Notes: generated by a model not told the origin, from the sequence alone. Positions 23,627 through 31,630 are shown, counted from the stretch's first letter. The stretch is 34,104 nucleotides of DNA from Chloroflexota bacterium (GCA_028873965.1 JAPPMU010000026.1:35909-70012), one strand, 5' to 3'. Program-made: numbers and translations.

Positions 23627-23827
23627 CAAGCGGCTCCTGCGGTCAGGTTTGAGTTGCCGGGATTGTAGGCGGCGACGGCCCGGCGGGTCAACGGCGGCGG
23701 CAGTTCGAGAACGCTGCGAAGCGCTATCCTATGCCGCAGGCAGTCGGCCGAGGTGGCGGCGTTGCTGCTGCCCTCCGGTTCTGCCTACCTTGATGCGGGT
23801 TTCACCTTGGCTTCAATTTAGTTGGGG

Positions 23828-23833
23828 TATAAT
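23828..23833 (+). promoter_or_regulatory. Putative -10 box of the DtxR-type regulator gene
   Basis: A perfect TATAAT within GGGGTATAATCC. The best -35 candidate, TTGGCT at 23807-23812, is 15 bp away, which is short. The 300-bp gap between the rhodanese and this gene shows nothing else I can name. Confidence 0.4.
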
Positions 23834-23926
23834 CCTGGCATACTCTTTCGTTTTTGCCAGGATCCACCTGTGGCACGTCCTCGAAACTCAACCACCAGTC
23901 CCCGCGCCCGGGAACGCAGGACCAAC

Positions 23927-24628
23927 GTGTCCGACCGGCTGTCCCCGGTGACGGAGAACTATCTGCTGTCGTTGTACAAGATGTGGGAGGGTTCCGAGAC
24001 TCCCACCCTTACCCAACTGGCGGAAGCACTGCGGCAGTTGCCGCCTACCGAGGGTCTGGGCACGTCGGTTCCCTCCGTTGCCGGAATGTTGCGGCGGATG
24101 CAGGAACAGAGTTTGGTGGATGTCGGAAGCGACAAACGTATCCGCCTGACCCAACGTGGTGTATCGGAGGGTGAGAACATCGCCCAACGCCACCGGCTGG
24201 CCGAATGGATGGTGGTCAGTCTCCTGGAAATGGAGCTTCACGAGGCCCACGTCGAGGCCCATCAGCTTGAGCACGGCATGTCGGAAACCCTGGTGACCAG
24301 ACTGAAGGATCGGCTGGGAAATCCCACCCACTCACCCTTTGGATGGCCCATACCCGGCAGCGGAGCAGCGGCGTCAACCTCCGGCGCCGTGACGCTGGAC
24401 AGCGCGGCCGCCGGCGCTCCGTACGTGGTTGACCGGGTACCCGAGGAGAACGCAGACCTGCTCAGGTTCCTGGCCGGAGCGCGTTTGGTGCCGTACCACC
24501 GAGTTACGCTGCTGGAGGCAATGCCGTACCTGGGCGTTATGCAGGTGGAAACCGAGGTGGACCGGGTATCCATCGGCTACGACGTGGCGCGTCAGATCGT
24601 GGTTCGCCCCCACGAACCTGAGCCATAG
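23927..24628 (+). CDS. DtxR/MntR-family metal-dependent transcriptional regulator
   Basis: A 233-residue metalloregulator expected to repress iron or manganese uptake genes when metal-loaded. Winged helix-turn-helix at about 8-75 (TENYLLSLYKMWE, LTQLAEAL, VPSVAGMLRRMQEQSLVDV). Dimerisation and metal-binding helices follow with the family signature HRLAEWMVVSLLEMELHEAHVEAHQLEHGMSE, whose His/Glu residues are metal ligands. The C-terminal ~75 residues match a FeoA/SH3-like domain (FLAGARLVPYHRVTLLEAM). Start taken at GTG 23927, preceded by AGGA. An upstream in-frame TTG at 23822 was rejected because it lies before the -10 box. Nearby HTTM, imelysin and Fea1-like genes are plausible targets. Confidence 0.92.
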   Translation: MSDRLSPVTENYLLSLYKMWEGSETPTLTQLAEALRQLPPTEGLGTSVPSVAGMLRRMQEQSLVDVGSDKRIRLTQRGVSEGENIAQRHRLAEWMVVSLLEMELHEAHVEAHQLEHGMSETLVTRLKDRLGNPTHSPFGWPIPGSGAAASTSGAVTLDSAAAGAPYVVDRVPEENADLLRFLAGARLVPYHRVTLLEAMPYLGVMQVETEVDRVSIGYDVARQIVVRPHEPEP

Positions 24629-24660
24629 ACCCATAACCCCCTGTTCGGTTCAGCCTGGTC

Positions 24661-25170
24661 ATGAAGATCAATCCGGCGGGCTGGATGAGATTCCTTGATT
24701 GGTTGGCGGGTGCGCAGGTTGATGGCGCATCGGTAGCAGCGTTTCGGGCGATCTTCGGGCTGCTTGGCGTCCTGGTCGTCGTCCGTTTTTTCGCTCACGG
24801 ATGGATCGGCCCCCTGTACGTGGAGCCGGACCACCACTTCACCTACCTGGGTTTCGGTTGGGTGCGTCCCTGGCCCGGCTGGGGGATGCACGCCCACTTC
24901 ATCGCGCTGGGCCTGCTGAGCCTGGGCATCGCGGCCGGCTATCGCTCAAGGCTGTGCGCCGCTCTGTTCTGCATCGGGTTCACCTACGTGGAGCCGATCA
25001 ATTGTACAGAGTCCTGGGGGAAACACGTCGTCCCGGCGAAAGCCGGAAATCAGAAAGTCCACGCACCGGCAATCGTGAGCACAGCAAGGATTTCCTGGAT
25101 ATCGGCACAAGCCGATATGACGGCTTTGGCGCCTGGCGGTCACCTCAATCGTGAGCAGTCACGTAGCTGA
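24661..25170 (+). pseudogene. Truncated HTTM-domain (vitamin K-dependent carboxylase-like) membrane protein
   Basis: The first ~111 residues are a clear HTTM-family N-terminus: VDGASVAAFRAIFGLLGVLVVVRFFAHGWI, then PLYVEPDHHFTYLGFGWVRPWPGWGMH and LFCIGFTYVE, with the first membrane helices. Family proteins continue with a Leu-Asp-Lys-Thr-Tyr-Leu-Asn-His-type segment and total around 400 residues or more. Here similarity stops abruptly at about 24993. The remaining 58 codons run through a two-hairpin repeat (25026-25122) and encode nothing family-like. So the gene has lost about three quarters of its length. It starts 32 bp after the DtxR-type regulator. HTTM proteins often sit near imelysin genes, and a truncated imelysin lies 3 kb away. 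Confidence 0.8.
25026..25122. repeat. Two-hairpin repeat (97 bp), inverted relative to 18275-18352
   Basis: Starts CGTCGTCCCGG and ends CGATATGACG. Two perfect hairpins are present: CCGGC-GAAA-GCCGG (25033-25046) and ATATCGGC-ACAA-GCCGATAT (25099-25118). Read on the opposite strand it aligns with the element at 18275 (CGTCAT start, hairpin, ATCCAG, hairpin, ACGACG end). It lies directly after the point where the HTTM gene breaks off. Confidence 0.7.
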
Positions 25171-25198
25171 TCACCCGGTTCTGTTTTTGGACGGCTGG

Positions 25199-25234
25199 TG
25201 GTATCATCCGCGCCAAACTGGCGCATATTGGCGC
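25199..25234 (+). promoter_or_regulatory. Promoter and palindromic operator of the restriction-modification operon
   Basis: An extended -10 (TGG at 25199-25201 plus TATCAT at 25202-25207) is followed at once by GCGCCA (25210-25215) and its mirror TGGCGC (25219-25224). A third half-site TTGGCGC sits at 25228-25234. Transcription would begin inside the palindrome, so a bound protein would block it. Restriction systems often need such control; no controller gene is present here, so autoregulation or an external factor is inferred. Confidence 0.4.
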
Positions 25235-25251
25235 AGGATTGAGGATTCGCG

Positions 25252-27204
25252 ATGACCGCCGACTCCGCTATGTCAGGCGTCACGTTCATACCACCCGGCA
25301 AGTTGCGGTGCGTCATCACCGATAGGCTCCGCAATGACACGCCAGAGGAGAACGTGCGTCAGCGTGTGGCGCGTAGCCTGATTGACCACTACGGGTACAG
25401 CCCAGAGGATATTGCGGTTGAATTCACGGTTCATCTCGGCACAAGCCGGCGGCGGGTGGATCTGGCCGTATTCCCGCCTGACACGGATCACAAGGCGGAA
25501 AATGCCATCATCCTGGTTGAGTGCAAACGTGAATCGGTTGGGCCAACGGATGAAAACAATGGAGTGGAGCAGCTGAAGTCCTACATGGCGGCTTGCCAGA
25601 ATTGTCGGTTCGGGATGTGGGTAGGTTCGGAGTTGCAGGTTTGGGAACGCACGGTAAATCCGCTGGGCGGGTACGATAATGAACTGGCAACCGATATTCC
25701 TCGTTTCGGCGCTGACGCGCCCATCCCGCCGCGCTTCTCCGACCTGGTTCCCGCCGAGGATGAGTTGGTGTCGGTGTTCCGCCGCTGCCACAACTATATT
25801 TACGGCAATCAGGGTTTGCAGCGAGAACCGGCGTTCCACGAGTTTCTGAAAATCATCTTCTGCAAGGTCCAGGACGAAAATGACATTACCCGACCGCTCC
25901 GCTTTTTCATCGGCAATGCAGAACGACGGTCGGCGATCGGCCAGGGAAGGTTGCGACAGTCCGTTGAGGAGTTGCTTGCGGACGTTCGTAGCCGGTATCC
26001 GTATATTTTCGGCGATGACGCCACCCTTGACGTTGCGAACCCCGTCCTGGCTTATATCGTGGGCGAATTGCAAAGATTTTCCCTTATCCAGACCAAAGCC
26101 GACGCCAAAGGCATGGCTTACGAACAATTGGTAGGGGCCAATCTGCGGGGAGACCGGGGAGAGTATTTTACGCCGCGAACGGTATGCACGATGGCGGCGG
26201 CAATGCTGCTGGCGACGTTCCCGCAAGACCAATGGCTCACGATAGACGTACTGGATCCGGCGGTCGGGACAGGCGGGTTCCTGGTTGCATTGATGAACGT
26301 CTGGCATGACCATATCAACGGATTGGAGCGGAACCGATGGGGTGAGGATGACCGCCGAGTAGAGGATGAAACCCAAAGGCGCGTCCACGACATTGCATCA
26401 ACCCACCTATTCGGGGTCGATTTCAACCCGGTACTGGTGCGGGCGGCCCAAATGAATTTGGTTATGCACGGCGACGGTTCCACCAATGTCTATCATGCCA
26501 ATACACTTTTGCCACCTGGTGAATGGCCGGAAGATGAACCCAACAATGTCCAGCGCAACGTCCGTATGGGCGGATTTGACGCAATACTGACCAACCCGCC
26601 CTTTGGGGACAAAATCCAGATTGACGACCCTCATATACTCGCGCAATACTCGTTGACGCTGGGGCGCAGTTCCGTACCGCCGGATCAGTTGTTTATTGAA
26701 CGGTCGCTTCAGTTGCTCCGGCCTGGCGGCAGATTGGCTATCGTCCTGCCGGACAGCATTTTGACAAACCCCGGCCTGCTTGAAGTCCGACGATGGATAT
26801 TGAATCACGCCCGCGTGATAGCGAGCATCGACCTGCCGGTGGAGACCTTTCAGCCCCACACTGGGACGCAGACCAGCGTATTGCTGTTGCAGAAAAAGAC
26901 CGACCAGGAGATGGCGATTGAGTTGGCGGCGGGACGCCCGTACCCCTACGAGGTCTTTATGGCGATGCCACGGGCCGTAGGACACGACCGCCGGGGCAAT
27001 CCCCTTTATCGGAGGACGCCCGAAGGCGACCTGATTGAGACCGCCGAACCGCACTCGGTTTTTCGCCGGAATCCTGACGGGAACACCGTCGTTGAAACAG
27101 CTACTCGGCAGCGCAGGATCAGGCACGATGAATTGCCGGATGTAGCGCGACAGTTCCAGCAATGGGTATCCGTCCCTGAACGCATGAGGTGGCTGAATGG
27201 TTAG
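25252..27204 (+). CDS. Restriction endonuclease-methyltransferase fusion (RM subunit, BcgI-like two-subunit system)
   Basis: A 650-residue protein that combines cutting and methylation. N-terminal ~150 residues: type I HsdR-N-like PD-(D/E)XK nuclease with RRRVDLAVF (Asp70) and AIILVECKRE (Glu90, Lys92). A helical region follows (about 170-290). The gamma-type N6-adenine methylase has GEYFTPR (303-309), AdoMet motif I DPAVGTGGFL (335-344), GVDFNP, and catalytic NPPF (448-451). No ATPase or translocase motifs and no separate hsdR are present, so this is not a classical type I system. RM plus S architecture resembles BcgI-type (type IIB) enzymes. The ATG follows GAGG. Its end overlaps the S gene by 8 bp (27197-27204). 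Base composition looks less GC-rich than neighbours, consistent with transfer. Confidence 0.9.
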   Translation: MTADSAMSGVTFIPPGKLRCVITDRLRNDTPEENVRQRVARSLIDHYGYSPEDIAVEFTVHLGTSRRRVDLAVFPPDTDHKAENAIILVECKRESVGPTDENNGVEQLKSYMAACQNCRFGMWVGSELQVWERTVNPLGGYDNELATDIPRFGADAPIPPRFSDLVPAEDELVSVFRRCHNYIYGNQGLQREPAFHEFLKIIFCKVQDENDITRPLRFFIGNAERRSAIGQGRLRQSVEELLADVRSRYPYIFGDDATLDVANPVLAYIVGELQRFSLIQTKADAKGMAYEQLVGANLRGDRGEYFTPRTVCTMAAAMLLATFPQDQWLTIDVLDPAVGTGGFLVALMNVWHDHINGLERNRWGEDDRRVEDETQRRVHDIASTHLFGVDFNPVLVRAAQMNLVMHGDGSTNVYHANTLLPPGEWPEDEPNNVQRNVRMGGFDAILTNPPFGDKIQIDDPHILAQYSLTLGRSSVPPDQLFIERSLQLLRPGGRLAIVLPDSILTNPGLLEVRRWILNHARVIASIDLPVETFQPHTGTQTSVLLLQKKTDQEMAIELAAGRPYPYEVFMAMPRAVGHDRRGNPLYRRTPEGDLIETAEPHSVFRRNPDGNTVVETATRQRRIRHDELPDVARQFQQWVSVPERMRWLNG

Positions 27205-27961
27205 CGTACTTGGAGATACTCAAACGGCAGTTCCCGCTGCGGAAGTCAGTGTCGATGCCCCGGCTCCCGTAACGTCGATTAACTCGGAATTGCTGTACGA
27301 GGCTGGCGGTCTACGTCTTGATGCCGGCTACTACAATGCGGAAACGATCCAGGCGCACCGCGCGATGGCGGCGTCCGGGTTGACGATGATGCGGTTGGGC
27401 GACGTTACTGAACGCATTTTCATCCCGCCTCGCTTCAAGCGAGTGTACGTTGACGAGGCGCACGGAGTGCCGTTCCTGCAAGGGACTCACATCGTCCATT
27501 TCCGCCCGGCTGACCTGAAGTATCTCTCCCGGTCAGCACACAGAAACCTGGAGCGCTGGATAATTAAGGCTGGCTGGGTATTGGTGACCTGTTCCGGTAC
27601 GATAGGTCGCGTCGCTATCGCGTTGCAGCAATGGGACGATTGGGCCGCGTCGCAGCATATCTTGAGAGTGGTGCCCAAGGCCGACGGGATATGCCCGGCT
27701 GGGTACATATATGCGTGGTTAAGTTCCCCATTGGGGCAAGCTCAATTCAATGGGATATATGGCGCGGTGGTTGATGAATTGACGGCTGACCACGTGAAGA
27801 ACATCCTTATACCCGTGCCAGAGACAGAGGAGCAACGGGATATGGTCAGATCCATCAACGCGCTGGTGATGGATGCGGTCGCCACCAAAGAGCGGGCGCT
27901 GGAACAGGATGCGCTGGCGGTGGAAACTGTAAGTCGTTTGATTCCTGCGGCCGCCGGGTGA
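27197..27961 (+). CDS. Restriction-modification specificity subunit with one target-recognition domain
   Basis: A 254-residue HsdS-type protein that should direct the RM subunit to its DNA site. It has a single target-recognition domain: LRLDAGYYN, RLGDVTERIFIPPRFKRVYV, VPFLQGTHIVHF, GWVLVTCSGTIGRVAIA and ASQHILRVVP. The closing conserved-region helix is LTADHVKNILIPVPETEEQRDMVRSINALVMDA. Full S subunits have two such units (about 400 residues); a half-size one would have to dimerise, giving a symmetrical bipartite site, or recognise a half site. Start ATG lies inside the last codons of the RM gene, so translation is coupled. The gene ends 25 bp from the truncated imelysin, which runs in the opposite direction. 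Confidence 0.88.
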   Translation: MVSVLGDTQTAVPAAEVSVDAPAPVTSINSELLYEAGGLRLDAGYYNAETIQAHRAMAASGLTMMRLGDVTERIFIPPRFKRVYVDEAHGVPFLQGTHIVHFRPADLKYLSRSAHRNLERWIIKAGWVLVTCSGTIGRVAIALQQWDDWAASQHILRVVPKADGICPAGYIYAWLSSPLGQAQFNGIYGAVVDELTADHVKNILIPVPETEEQRDMVRSINALVMDAVATKERALEQDALAVETVSRLIPAAAG

Positions 27962-27986
27962 TGGCCGAGTCATCCAAACCGATAAT

Positions 27987-28541
27987 CTATAACGCCGTTG
28001 GGCCTCCTGGGCTGTATAGAACGACGCCGGTGATGATCAGGTCAGCGTCTATGGTCGGATACTCGTCGGGCATGTTGATGATGCCGGCCGTGGGGTTGCC
28101 GTCAACGTAGTCAATGTACGACTCGTCCATGGGCCAGGCGTTGATCAGACCCTCCGGGCCGTCCTCTTCGTTGTCGATGGGGCCGCCGTAGAACCGGAAC
28201 ACCTCGGTGAGGCCGTAGTCGTCACGGGCGCGGAGCCACGCGCGCTTGGCCGCTTCCAGGCTGGCCGGGTTGGGGTCGGCGATGAAGGCGTCAATGGCGG
28301 TGTCCATAATCTTGGCCGAAGCCAGGCTCTGGGCATAGAGGCCGTGCACGCCATTCGCGTAGTGAGCGACCACTTCCACTTTGAGGGCGTTCACGTCAAC
28401 CTTCGGCTCCTCCATCATGGCGGCCGGCGGGTCAGCGGCTGGAGCGGCAGCCGGCTCACTGGCGCACGCTATCGCTCCCAGCGCCAGGCATAGCGTCAGA
28501 CCCGGGATCGTAATCCAAGCACGTCGCAAATTCAGTTGCAT
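27987..28541 (-). pseudogene. 3'-truncated imelysin-family lipoprotein (peptidase M75-like)
   Basis: A signal peptide ends in an Ala-Cys lipobox (LGAIACASE), then an Ala/Pro-rich spacer and a good imelysin N-terminal half: VVAHYANGVHGLYAQSL, AIDAFIADP, AKRAWLRARDDYGLTEVFRFYGGPIDNEEDGPEGLINAWP, YIDYVDGNPTAGIINMP. Family members run to about 350-400 residues and include a G-H-A-I-E-F-type metal-site motif. Here similarity ends near 28035 and a stop follows after 15 unrelated codons, leaving 184 residues without that motif. Imelysins are iron-regulated surface proteins thought to help iron uptake. GGAGG before the ATG at 28541 shows the original start. Its missing end faces the restriction-modification genes, mirroring the truncated HTTM gene. 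Confidence 0.82.
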
Positions 28542-29012
28542 CTGGATGTACCTCCGGCACGGCCTATTTGTTGACCGTTTTCCAATGGAATTGTGGCCCT
28601 GCAAAACTGGTGTAATGGGACCGATGGCCGGTATTTTGTATATCCTCATTTATGGTGTCAAGTATTCCATCACCTGATTTGCCTCCCCACGCAAATGGCC
28701 GATCACACCAGGCTGGAATCACCGGTTAATTCACCCTAGGCAGCCACGATGCTGATTTGGCATGATTTTGATCAAGCTCATGCCAGCCTGTGCATTCCCC
28801 AGCATGGTATTGCGATGCGTCGCAGGGGATCGTACGAGCGATAGCGCCTGTGCCGCTACGATAGAGTCGCCCATTACCTTCGCCTCCGCCTCTCGGCTTT
28901 TGCGCCTCCGGCTCCGATTTTGTTCCCGACGCAAACCGCAGACCGTTCGTCAAGCGGTAAGGCCGGCGATCCAGTGGCCCAAAGTGGCGCCACAATCCGC
29001 GTTTAGTGGGTA

Positions 29013-29041
29013 TTGACAGATAATTTCGTATGCACTAATGT
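29013..29041 (+). promoter_or_regulatory. Putative promoter with perfect -35, upstream of the phosphodiesterase-glycosyltransferase gene
   Basis: TTGACA (29013-29018), 17 bp, TAATGT (29036-29041). The -35 is perfect; the -10 matches three of six positions. It would give a leader of about 330 nt that includes the paired hairpins at 29125-29191. Confidence 0.45.
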
Positions 29042-29124
29042 AAGCGCGCCATGTGCACAACCACGAACGTAGTGGCAGGCTGATTAGAAAAACATCGGTG
29101 GGTTGCTATAGCGGCGGTGACCCT

Positions 29125-29191
29125 CCGGTAATCTGCCCATCCCGGGCAACCGGCCTTGTCGGATCCCTCCTCCCGGCAAGGCCGCATTTTT
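29125..29191 (+). terminator. Overlapping hairpins resembling an attenuator, ending in a T-run
   Basis: First hairpin: CCGGT (29125-29129) with ACCGG (29149-29153), enclosing TGCCC/GGGCA. Second hairpin: GGCCTTG (29152-29158) with CAAGGCC (29177-29183), followed by GCATTTTTG. The two share bases 29152-29153, so they compete at the edge. The second, with five T residues after it, looks like an intrinsic terminator placed inside the leader of the downstream gene. It may instead simply terminate an upstream transcript. No known riboswitch class was recognised. Confidence 0.4.
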
Positions 29192-29377
29192 GAGTAAGGG
29201 CGATGGATCACCACGTGAGGCGAATAAGTCCCACAGACCGGCGAGAACTCATGAGACGGACGAAGGAAGCGAAGAGTCGGACCATGGCGGGTTCCCTTGA
29301 GGTCCCGGAGCGGTCCTACGGAGGGGCATACCTCGTCTCGGGGAAGCCGGCGCGCATCGTCACAGGAAGGGCTGGCG

Positions 29378-31630
29378 TTGGCGGTGCTCACCCACGGCCT
29401 CAAGTTCGCCTACTCGTACACCGTGGCGGCGGCGTTCACGCTGCTGGCGGTGCGGGATGCAATTCCGCTCAAGGGCCTGGGCGCGCTGCGGGGTTCTTCA
29501 GAGGGAGACAAGCACGCCTCCCGGTTCGAGATCTTCGCGGCCCGGGCCTGGAACGTTCTCAACGAGGGCAAGCCGTTCACCCCGGTGTTCACCCTGGGGA
29601 TCCTGGCGCTGTTGAGTATCCCCCACCTCGCCGACGGCGAATATTGGCTCCGAGCAGTTTTGGCGCTGGCGGTGTTGATACCGATGTTCGTCATCTTCTA
29701 CCGCTTCGATTTCCCTCTGAAGCTGCGGATCGCCCTGTGGGTTTGCCTGGGCGTGTTCCTGGCCGCGTTCCGGTTCTTCGACGCCATCGCGGTGGGGCTG
29801 ATCCTGGGGGTATATCTCACCTTCACCATCGTCCTGTGGGGCACGATCTACTACCACCTGCGCATCGGAACGTCCTGGTTCAACTTCACCCGCTTCTGGC
29901 GGCTGGTGCTGGAAAACCCGGATCCCACCAGCGGCAACTTCCTGGAGCAGATCCCCAAGCTGACCATCCTGGTGCTGGCCTTCCAAATGCTGGTGCCCCA
30001 GCCCACGGTTTGGACTTTCGTGGCAGTAGAGGGTTTCACGCTGGGCCTGGCGATAACCGCCCTATTGCTGCACCAGTGGTTCTTCACGTGGCCGCCGGCC
30101 CCCTCGCTGGTGCCGACGCGGCTGCGGGCAACCGATGGCAAGCGCATCTCCCGCCGTTTCATCACCATCGTGATCGACGGCTGCCGGTTCGACCGGCTAC
30201 AGGAGGCCGACACCCCGTTCATCGACAAGCTCCGCCGAGAAGGCGTCGACTATGTCGATACGTCCACCGTGTACCCGGCCCGCACCGTCACCGGCTTCAG
30301 CTCCATGTTCACCGGTGCGCCTCCTTGGGTCCATGGGATGTCCAGCAACTTCGTTCCCAGCCTCGGCGTCAAGTGCGAGACCATATTCGACGCGCTGCGG
30401 GCCGGTGGGCTGACCGGCAAGCTGGTGGGCATCGCCCACCTGGTGGATGCCTTCGGCGAGTCGGACGTTGAAACCGTCACCGCCGTGACCAACAACGACG
30501 AGATCGACGATGCCTTGAAAGCCCGAGCCAAGGCGGTCATCCAGCGGGACGACCCCGACCTGATCATCCTGCAGCTCCTCAGCGTGGACCAGACCGGCCA
30601 CGCCCGGGGCAGCTATAACTCCGAGTACCTGGCCAAGATCGAGGACAGCGACCGCCACATCGAGGATTTCCTGGGCTGGTGCGACTCCATCGGCTACCTG
30701 GACGGCGCCACGGTGCTCATCACCGCCGACCACGGGCAGGGCATCGGCATCGGCGGGCATGGCCACATGGGCCCGACGGAGCGCTACGTGCCCTTGATCA
30801 TGTGGGGCGAGGGTGTGGAGTTGCACGGCGAAATTGACGACCCGCGTTCGGTAATGGACGTAACCGCCACCATCGCCTACTACCTGGGCGTGGAGCCGCC
30901 GGCCCAATCGGTGGGACAAGTGCTCGGGGTTCCCAATGTCGATGAATCGACCCAACCCGTCGCCGTAATCATTCCCGCCTATAACGAGGCAGAGAACTTG
31001 CCGGCAACCCTGGCCCGCATACCCCGCAACGATCGGCCCGACCTCAAGGTGATCGTGGTGGACGACGGATCCGCCGACGGTACGGCTGAGGTCGCCCACC
31101 AGCACGGCGCCGACGTGGTGGTATCGCACCGGCACAACCGGGGCCTGGGCGCGGCCCTACGCACCGGCTTGTCCACCGCCAACGAACTGGACGCGCGGGC
31201 CGCCGTGTACGTGGACGCCGACGGCGAGTACCCGCCGGAGCAGATCCCCGACCTGCTGGCCCCCATCGAGGCCGGTGGAGTCGACTACGTGCTCGGTTCT
31301 CGCTACCTGGAACACAGGCCACGCCAGCGGGTGTTCCGACGCATCGGCAACCTGGCGTTCACGGCTGCGCTCAACGTCGCCGCCGGCCGGCGCATCAGCG
31401 ACGGGCAGACCGGCTTCCGCGCTTTTTCCCGCCGGGCGCTGGAGTGCGCCGAGATCATCCACGACTACAACTATGCCCAGGTGCTGACCCTTGACCTGCT
31501 GAAAAAGGGGATGCGGATGCGGGAAGTTCCCGTCTCTTATCAGCAGCGCACCCGGGGCAGCTCATTCATCGGGCCAAAGTATCTCTGGCGCGTTCCTACC
31601 GGGATGCTGCGGGAGATGTTGAGCAGATAA
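29378..31630 (+). CDS. Membrane phosphodiesterase/alkaline-phosphatase-fold domain fused to a GT2 glycosyltransferase
   Basis: About 750 residues in three parts. Residues ~1-250 are hydrophobic with roughly six to eight membrane helices. Residues ~259-510 form a type I phosphodiesterase/alkaline phosphatase-fold domain: FITIVIDGCRFD (metal Asp), YPARTVTGFSSMFTG (likely Thr nucleophile), LLSVDQTGH and LITADHGQG..GGHGHMG. From ~526 a family-2 glycosyltransferase like dolichyl-phosphate mannose synthase follows: VIIPAYNEAENLP, VIVVDDGSADGTAE, GLGAALRTGL, VYVDADGEYPPEQ, VLGSRY and DGQTGFRAFSRRAL. Likely acts on a lipid-linked sugar or phospho-glycan at the membrane; substrates unknown. Start is uncertain: TTG 29378 has AGGAAGG seven bases upstream, GTG 29384 is close, and an unsupported TTG lies at 29297. 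Followed 30 bp later by the Fea1-like gene. Confidence 0.85.
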   Translation: MAVLTHGLKFAYSYTVAAAFTLLAVRDAIPLKGLGALRGSSEGDKHASRFEIFAARAWNVLNEGKPFTPVFTLGILALLSIPHLADGEYWLRAVLALAVLIPMFVIFYRFDFPLKLRIALWVCLGVFLAAFRFFDAIAVGLILGVYLTFTIVLWGTIYYHLRIGTSWFNFTRFWRLVLENPDPTSGNFLEQIPKLTILVLAFQMLVPQPTVWTFVAVEGFTLGLAITALLLHQWFFTWPPAPSLVPTRLRATDGKRISRRFITIVIDGCRFDRLQEADTPFIDKLRREGVDYVDTSTVYPARTVTGFSSMFTGAPPWVHGMSSNFVPSLGVKCETIFDALRAGGLTGKLVGIAHLVDAFGESDVETVTAVTNNDEIDDALKARAKAVIQRDDPDLIILQLLSVDQTGHARGSYNSEYLAKIEDSDRHIEDFLGWCDSIGYLDGATVLITADHGQGIGIGGHGHMGPTERYVPLIMWGEGVELHGEIDDPRSVMDVTATIAYYLGVEPPAQSVGQVLGVPNVDESTQPVAVIIPAYNEAENLPATLARIPRNDRPDLKVIVVDDGSADGTAEVAHQHGADVVVSHRHNRGLGAALRTGLSTANELDARAAVYVDADGEYPPEQIPDLLAPIEAGGVDYVLGSRYLEHRPRQRVFRRIGNLAFTAALNVAAGRRISDGQTGFRAFSRRALECAEIIHDYNYAQVLTLDLLKKGMRMREVPVSYQQRTRGSSFIGPKYLWRVPTGMLREMLSR

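Larger units (their letters stand above)
28542..29377. other. Long non-coding stretch between imelysin remnant and phosphodiesterase gene
   Basis: 836 bp without a credible gene. Short frames here lack ribosome sites and family features. It holds a likely promoter (29013-29041), a structured leader (29125-29191) and a 190-bp segment with in-frame codons upstream of the next gene's chosen start. A stretch near 28880-28930 is rich in GCCTCCG-type short repeats. Two imelysin-promoter-side AT-rich patches (about 28612-28680) could drive the minus-strand gene. Nothing else recognised. Confidence 0.5.

Noticed and set aside
22880..23629. Rhodanese ending at the TGA as a complete short protein
   Set aside because: It would lack the active-site residue and last strand and helix of the domain, while the sequence after the TGA still encodes them; treated as selenoprotein or nonsense allele instead.
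24994..25170. C-terminal 58 codons of the HTTM frame as genuine protein
   Set aside because: They read through the two-hairpin repeat (PAKAGN-type translation is typical of it) and show no HTTM features.
29203..30471. 422-codon frame starting at ATG 29203, considered as a frameshifted N-terminus of the fusion gene
   Set aside because: After 29378 it is a Pro/Arg/Gly-rich shadow of the membrane domain. Its first ~55 codons show no similarity that would continue the real protein, and the real frame has its own ribosome site.
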